Positions 59,595 to 64,000 of a stretch of DNA of 64,000 nt are shown one piece after another. This DNA comes from an uncultured Aquimarina sp. (GTDB taxonomy: Bacteria > Bacteroidota > Bacteroidia > Flavobacteriales > Flavobacteriaceae). The notes under the pieces were generated by a model, which saw only the letters and a program-made list of their open reading frames with translations, had not been told where the DNA came from and did not search any database. Both the position numbers and the translations under genes were made by a program. The DNA lies in NCBI RefSeq assembly GCF_947496855.1, contig NZ_CANMED010000003.1:124001-188000 (forward strand), read 5' to 3'. Position 1 is the stretch's first letter; each line of letters starts with the position of its first letter.

Positions 59595-60740
59595 ATGTCC
59601 ACACTTAAAATGGGAATGGTCGGTGGCGGTACAGGTTCTTTCATAGGAGATGTACACCGTAAAGCTGCCAGTATAGACGGAATGATTAAATTAGTTTGTG
59701 GAGCATTTTCTTCTAGTAAAGAAAAAAGTCTTGCTTCGGGAAAAGAACTAAACATACCGGATAGCAGAGTATATGGAAGTTTTGAAGAAATGATTGTCGA
59801 AGAAGCTAAACTTCCTGAAAATGAACGTATGGATTTTGTAGCCATTGTTACTCCCAATCATATGCACTTTCCTCCAACAAAAATGGCTTTAGAACATGGG
59901 TTTCATGTGATTTGTGACAAACCTCTTTCATTAACATTAGATGAAGCTATTGAATTAGAAAAAGTAGTTGCTTCTTCAGGGAAAGTATTTGCATTGACTC
60001 ACAATTATACAGGGTATCCTATGGTAAAACAGGCAAAAGCTATGATTGCCAAAGGTGACTTAGGGAGCATTAGAAAAATCAACGTACACTATCTACAAGG
60101 TTGGCTTGCTACTGCAGTAGAAAAAACCGGTCAAAAACAAGCTACCTGGAGAGTAGATCCCAAACGTTCTGGAATTGGTGGAGCTTTGGGAGATATTGGT
60201 ACTCACGCCGAAAATCTTGTTGAGTATATTACAGGAATCCAAATAGATACTATAGCAGCTGATCTTACAGCTTTTGGAGATGGACGTAGCCTTGATGATG
60301 ACGGCAATATTTTACTTCGTTTTGAAAATGGAGCTAAAGGGATTATGTCATTTTCACAAATAGCAACAGGAGAAGAAAATAATCTCGGTGTAAAAATCTA
60401 TGGTACCAAAGGCAGTGTAGAGTGGTATCAAGAAAATCCAAATCAACTTATTGTAAAATGGTTGGATCAACCTAAACAAATATATACACCAGGAGGAAAT
60501 GGAACCTACCCTGAATCATCAGAATACGTGAGAATTCCAGCAGGACATCCCGAAGGGTATTTAGAAGGTTTTGCAACCATTTATAGAAGTTTTGCTCAGG
60601 AATTAATACACGTAAAAAATGAGAATGTTATTTCTATAAATCCTGATTTCCCTACGGTAGCTGATGGCGTGCGTGGAATGAAATTTATTTATGCAGCTGT
60701 AGAAAGTAGTAAAAACAACTCGAACTGGACTAAAATATAA
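59595..60740 (+). CDS. Gfo/Idh/MocA-family NAD(P)-dependent oxidoreductase, 381 aa
   Basis: Rossmann dinucleotide-binding N-terminus (MGMVGGGTGSFIGDVHRKAA), the VICDKPLSLTLDEA motif (Lys contacts cofactor, about 110-123) and the C-terminal substrate-binding half with GGALGDIGTHAENLVEYI, containing the catalytic His. Such enzymes reduce 3-keto sugars or oxidise polyols. In this operon the most economical role is reduction of 3-ketoglucose back to glucose after import. Confidence 0.9.
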   Translation: MSTLKMGMVGGGTGSFIGDVHRKAASIDGMIKLVCGAFSSSKEKSLASGKELNIPDSRVYGSFEEMIVEEAKLPENERMDFVAIVTPNHMHFPPTKMALEHGFHVICDKPLSLTLDEAIELEKVVASSGKVFALTHNYTGYPMVKQAKAMIAKGDLGSIRKINVHYLQGWLATAVEKTGQKQATWRVDPKRSGIGGALGDIGTHAENLVEYITGIQIDTIAADLTAFGDGRSLDDDGNILLRFENGAKGIMSFSQIATGEENNLGVKIYGTKGSVEWYQENPNQLIVKWLDQPKQIYTPGGNGTYPESSEYVRIPAGHPEGYLEGFATIYRSFAQELIHVKNENVISINPDFPTVADGVRGMKFIYAAVESSKNNSNWTKI

Positions 60741-60846
60741 AAGTGATGAGTATTGGAAAGGTGAATATTGGAGTTCTGATATATATTAGAATTAAAAATA
60801 ACACTTAATAATTCCACTGCTAAAATCTCAAAAAACATTTGAATAC
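60741..60846. other. Spacer within the sugar operon
   Basis: 106 bases between the Gfo/Idh/MocA gene and the next isomerase. It contains AAAGTGATGAGTATTGGAAAG and AT-rich sequence. No terminator stem is seen, so transcription may continue, but an internal promoter is possible. Confidence 0.4.
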
Positions 60847-61899
60847 ATGAAAACTATAAAAGGACCGGCAGTATTTCTTGCGCAGTTCATTGATGATAAT
60901 GAACCTTTTAATTCACTAGATGGATTATGTAAGTGGGCATCAGACCTCGGCTACAAAGGAATTCAAATTCCAACTTGGGAAACAAAACTAATCGACTTGG
61001 ATAAAGCTGCAGAAAGCGAAACCTATTGTGATGAACTCAAAGGTAAAGTTGCCGATTATGGTCTGGAAATAACAGAATTAGCATCACATTTGCAAGGGCA
61101 ATTAGTAGCAGTACATCCTGCTTATGATTTAATGTTTGATAATTTTGCTCCCGATGAATGTAAAAACAATCCTAAAAAGAGAACAGAATGGGCTGTTAAT
61201 CAAGTAAAAAACGCGGCAACCGCTAGTAATCGACTAGGAATCAAAGCACACGGTACATTTTCTGGAGCTTTATTGTGGCATACCATGCATCCATGGCCAC
61301 AACGTCCTGCAGGATTAGTCGAAATGGGGTTTGAGGAATTAGCAAAACGATGGTTACCTATTCTTAATCATTTTGACGAACAAGGTGTAGATGTTTGTTA
61401 TGAAATTCACCCCGGTGAAGATCTACATGATGGTATTACATTTGAAAGGTTTCTTGAAGCAACAGGAAATCATAAAAGAGTTAATATCTTATATGATCCA
61501 AGTCATTTCGTATTGCAGCAATTAGATTATCTAGAATACATAGATCATTATCATGAGTTCATCAAAGCTTTTCATGTAAAAGACTCTGAATTTAATCCAA
61601 CAGGAAAAAAAGGAGTTTTTGGTGGATATAGTGACTGGGTAGATCGCGCGGGACGTTATCGTTCTCTAGGAGATGGGCAAATCGATTTTAAATCGATTTT
61701 CTCTAAACTCACACAATACGGATGTGATGTTTGGGCTGTAATGGAATGGGAATGTTGTATTAAATCTCCTGAACAAGGTGCCAAAGAAGGTGCTTCTTTC
61801 ATCCAAAAGCATATTATAGAAGCCACAGAAAAAGCTTTCGATGATTTTGCAGGAGCAGAAATTGACAAAGAACAGCTAAAAAGAATACTCGGATTATAA
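60847..61899 (+). CDS. Sugar phosphate isomerase/epimerase, 350 aa (cytoplasmic)
   Basis: TIM-barrel isomerase without signal peptide: GPAVFLAQFIDDNEPF at the N-terminus, GIQIPTWETKLIDLDKAA, VDVCYEIHPGEDLHDGITFERFLE (metal-binding Glu and His), NILYDPSHFVLQQLDYLEYIDHYHEFIKAFHVKDSEFNPTG (given in part) and VWAVMEWECCIKSPEQGA. A common partner of Gfo/Idh/MocA dehydrogenases. Probably acts on the same keto-sugar intermediate inside the cell, complementing the exported homologue at 57363. Confidence 0.88.
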   Translation: MKTIKGPAVFLAQFIDDNEPFNSLDGLCKWASDLGYKGIQIPTWETKLIDLDKAAESETYCDELKGKVADYGLEITELASHLQGQLVAVHPAYDLMFDNFAPDECKNNPKKRTEWAVNQVKNAATASNRLGIKAHGTFSGALLWHTMHPWPQRPAGLVEMGFEELAKRWLPILNHFDEQGVDVCYEIHPGEDLHDGITFERFLEATGNHKRVNILYDPSHFVLQQLDYLEYIDHYHEFIKAFHVKDSEFNPTGKKGVFGGYSDWVDRAGRYRSLGDGQIDFKSIFSKLTQYGCDVWAVMEWECCIKSPEQGAKEGASFIQKHIIEATEKAFDDFAGAEIDKEQLKRILGL

Positions 61900-61915
61900 C
61901 CAACAAAACACCACA

Positions 61916-62719
61916 ATGAAAAAAATAATATATCTATTTCTTACGATAAGTATAATCTTTTCTTGCAATGAGCAAAAAAAAGAAATGAATGATACACCTC
62001 CTCTTAATACTATAAAAGAAAAACCAGTCCCAACACCCGAAAAAGTAATTACAGATCCTAAGGAAACTGAAGTTTGGAACCCAGAACCTAAAGTAATTTC
62101 TTTTAATGATGGGAATGTGCCTTCGGATGCTATCCAACTTTTTAATGGAAATGACTTAGAACAATGGATCTCAACCAAAGATTCTACAGCAGCTGCTTGG
62201 ACTATCAATCCTGATAAAACCATGACGGTAAAACCTGGCACAGGTGATATCCAGACTAAAAATGTTTTTGGAAGTGTGCAATTACACCTAGAATGGAAAG
62301 CTCCAGACGTAGTTAAAGGAGAAGGACAAGGGAGAGGAAATAGCGGGGTTTTCTTTCAGAATAAATATGAGGTACAAATTCTTGATAGTTATCAAAATAG
62401 GACATATGCTAACGGCCAAGCTACTTCTGTTTACAAACAACATATACCACTAGTAAACGCAACCAAACCTAATAATGAATGGCAGACCTACGACATCATA
62501 TTTCATCAACCAAAATTTGCTGATGGTAAGAAAGTAAAATCAGGATCATTTACAGTAATCCATAATGGTGTTCTAGTACAAGATCATGTAGAAATTTTAG
62601 GTAGCACAGAATACATTGGTCCTCCTAAAAATGAACCACATGGGAAAGGACCGATAAAACTACAAGACCATAGTAATCCAGTAAATTACAGGAACATCTG
62701 GATTAGAAAATTAAATTAA
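61916..62719 (+). CDS. DUF1080 3-keto-glycoside hydrolase-like lipoprotein, 267 aa
   Basis: Lipoprotein signal (MKKIIYLFLTISIIFSCNEQ, lipobox IFSC), a Pro/Glu-rich linker (25-55), then the DUF1080 jelly-roll domain: IQLFNGNDLEQWISTKDS, GSVQLHLEWKAPD, GRGNSGVFFQNKYEVQILDSYQN and HSNPVNYRNIWIRKL at the C-terminus. DUF1080 proteins have been shown to cleave 3-keto-glycosides; the conserved Gln/Asp/Tyr pattern around YEVQILDSY is present. It is the presumed glycoside-cleaving step after oxidation by the GMC enzyme. Last gene of the operon, abutting pfkB tail to tail. Confidence 0.88.
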   Translation: MKKIIYLFLTISIIFSCNEQKKEMNDTPPLNTIKEKPVPTPEKVITDPKETEVWNPEPKVISFNDGNVPSDAIQLFNGNDLEQWISTKDSTAAAWTINPDKTMTVKPGTGDIQTKNVFGSVQLHLEWKAPDVVKGEGQGRGNSGVFFQNKYEVQILDSYQNRTYANGQATSVYKQHIPLVNATKPNNEWQTYDIIFHQPKFADGKKVKSGSFTVIHNGVLVQDHVEILGSTEYIGPPKNEPHGKGPIKLQDHSNPVNYRNIWIRKLN

Positions 62720-63601
62720 TTATTGATTTTTTATAAAACCCTCAACCTCTTTATCAGAAAAAACAGGATTTGCACCTTCGCTACCTGCTACCATAGCTCC
62801 AATAGCACAGGCATAATCTATAGATAACTGAGGTTCATTCCCTTGTAGTAACTTAGAAATTAATGTTGCTAAAAAAGAATCTCCTGCCCCAACCGTATCC
62901 ACTACTTTAATCGTATATCCAGTATTATGATAAAAAGATTTATTATGATATAAAGTAGCTCCTTTTCCTCCTTTAGTAATACAAATCTGAGAAGTGTTAG
63001 AATATGCAGAAATAGCCTTTATTTGATCCTCAAGGGTGATTTTATTTATCTCAAAATGATTGCAAACTTCATCAAGTTCTTCGTCGTTTAACTTAATAAA
63101 ATCAGCTCTTTTCATTAACTCAGAAAGTAATTGAGCATCATAATGAGGAGGCCGAAGATTAACATCTAAAATTTTAAACTTAGCTTTATTTAGTAGTTCG
63201 AATAAGGTATTTCTTGAAACATCATTTCTAGCTGCTAGACTACCAAAAATAAATGCATCAGAAATAAGCACCTCTTCATTAGCTTGTTTAATGTTTTCTA
63301 TAAAATCCCAAGCAACAGGACGACTGATCTCATAAGAAGCGGTTCCTTCATCATCTAAAGTAACCAAGACCTCACCTGTATGATGATTATGATCCTTTTG
63401 GATGGTTTCTAAAGACAATCCTTGTTTGTCTATATATTGTATAATATCATGTCCTAAATCATCAACGCCAACTTTGGTAATAATAGACGCATCAATACCC
63501 ATAGTTTTTAATCGTAAAGCAACATTAAGTGGTGCACCTCCTATTTTTTTGTGACGCGGAAATATATCCCAAAGTACTTCTCCGAAACAACCTATTTTCA
63601 T
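62720..63601 (-). CDS. PfkB-family carbohydrate kinase (fructokinase-like), 293 aa
   Basis: Ribokinase-fold sugar kinase. GGAPLNVALRLKTMG (about 22-36) is the N-terminal substrate-binding motif, and VDTVGAGDSFLATLI (about 240-254) is the PfkB signature with the catalytic Asp. CITKGGKGATLY precedes it. Its length and overall sequence suggest a fructokinase, but other hexoses are possible. It converges on the 3-keto-sugar operon with no spacing, and would phosphorylate the monosaccharide released by it. Confidence 0.88.
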   Translation of the reverse strand: MKIGCFGEVLWDIFPRHKKIGGAPLNVALRLKTMGIDASIITKVGVDDLGHDIIQYIDKQGLSLETIQKDHNHHTGEVLVTLDDEGTASYEISRPVAWDFIENIKQANEEVLISDAFIFGSLAARNDVSRNTLFELLNKAKFKILDVNLRPPHYDAQLLSELMKRADFIKLNDEELDEVCNHFEINKITLEDQIKAISAYSNTSQICITKGGKGATLYHNKSFYHNTGYTIKVVDTVGAGDSFLATLISKLLQGNEPQLSIDYACAIGAMVAGSEGANPVFSDKEVEGFIKNQ

Positions 63602-63646
63602 GATTTATAAATTTTATCTAAGATATCAATTATTACACGTTTAGCA

Positions 63647-63687
63647 CAAAAAAACAATCCTCAACGGTTAACTACTCCGTTGAGGAT
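63647..63687 (-). terminator. Rho-independent terminator of argH
   Basis: ATCCTCAACGG (63657-63667) pairs perfectly with CCGTTGAGGAT (63677-63687). On the minus strand it is followed by TTGTTTTTTT. It lies 153 bases past the argH stop and before pfkB. Confidence 0.85.
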
Positions 63688-63840
63688 CTAGGTTGAAGCC
63701 TAAAAAATTAAACTAACTCAACTTACACTCAATTAACAGCTTCAACTTCTCTTACATATTTTAATATTTCCTTTTTATAGATTTCAGACGATATACAAAA
63801 AGTTTTATATGACAGACTGAAATAATGTTTTTTTTCTAAA

Positions 63841-64000
63841 CTAATTTCAATTTTTCTTTAATCTCATCTAAACACAGCTTATTAATGCTGCCTATATGAC
63901 TATGCTTAGTATTCTTTTCTGGTTTATAATTTCCGTCTTCGATATCCAATCCAATTTTCACATACGCATCTCTAAAAGACATTCCTTTCATTACTAATTC
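63841..64000 (-). CDS. argH: Argininosuccinate lyase, C-terminal part (cut by window edge)
   Basis: The frame enters from the right edge and ends at a TAG at 63841. The visible 53 residues include VMKGMSFRDAYVKIGLDIEDG and KHSHIGSINKLCLDEI, which match the conserved C-terminus of flavobacterial argininosuccinate lyase (consensus FRDAYK..G..IE.G.F.P...HTHEGSI.NL). This enzyme releases arginine and fumarate in arginine biosynthesis. The catalytic core lies outside the window. Confidence 0.8.

Overview
The window looks like a chromosomal segment of a marine member of the Flavobacteriaceae (Bacteroidota), perhaps Aquimarina or a close relative. This rests on the very AT-rich DNA, the MoxR/DUF58/BatA-like/DUF4175 and TldD/TldE gene clusters, the stand-alone response regulators and YfiR-domain kinase, the Bacteroidota-type TonB receptor, and the 3-keto-sugar catabolic locus. 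The genus is inference. No rRNA, tRNA or CRISPR array was seen.

Region 1 (1 to about 25.35 kb) is accessory DNA. It holds about 22 unrelated small genes, all on the minus strand apart from one IS3-family element. Almost every gene or short operon is followed by a 50-195 bp imperfect inverted repeat with core-like ends of the RYYYAAC/GTTRRRY kind. The sequence just before a gene is the reverse complement of the sequence just after the same gene: 12/12 bases for the S41 peptidase, 10/10 for the Mrr-like nuclease, 10/10 for a three-gene unit and 9/9 for the methyltransferase-dGTPase gene. That is the diagnostic layout of integron gene cassettes, each carrying its own attC. No integrase is visible, so the region reads as a cassette array without an integrase (a CALIN), interrupted by a dispersed MITE/BIME-like repeat, an IS3 element and its remnants. 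Cassette contents include peptidases, a DinB protein, an O-methyltransferase, an AraC regulator with a LamG-like protein, a HAD phosphatase, and at the promoter-proximal end three probable defence genes: an Mrr-like nuclease, an OLD-family ATPase/TOPRIM nuclease and a large methyltransferase-dGTPase fusion.

Region 2 (25.6-36.8 kb) is conserved core: two minus-strand clusters, DUF4159-MoxR-DUF58-BatA-like-DUF4175-GATase-like membrane protein, and the TldD/TldE metalloprotease pair. Region 3 (37.3-53.7 kb) holds a uracil-DNA glycosylase; a signalling block in which a TonB-dependent receptor overlaps a YfiR-domain histidine kinase next to four stand-alone response regulators (two tandem copies of a two-gene module); a GNAT/FemAB-like protein; a metal-dependent hydrolase; a LysE exporter; a three-gene biotin-dependent acyl-CoA carboxylase operon; and a broken double-glycine-leader peptide gene.

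Region 4 (53.8-63.6 kb) is a catabolic operon: GMC oxidoreductase with its Tat-exported small subunit, three sugar isomerase/epimerase proteins, a NupG-like transporter, a Gfo/Idh/MocA dehydrogenase, a DUF1080 3-keto-glycoside hydrolase-like lipoprotein, and a convergent PfkB kinase. Together they fit oxidation of glycosides to 3-keto sugars, cleavage, uptake and reduction. The window ends in the C-terminus of argininosuccinate lyase. Both edge genes (S41 lipoprotein on the left, argH on the right) are cut by the window.
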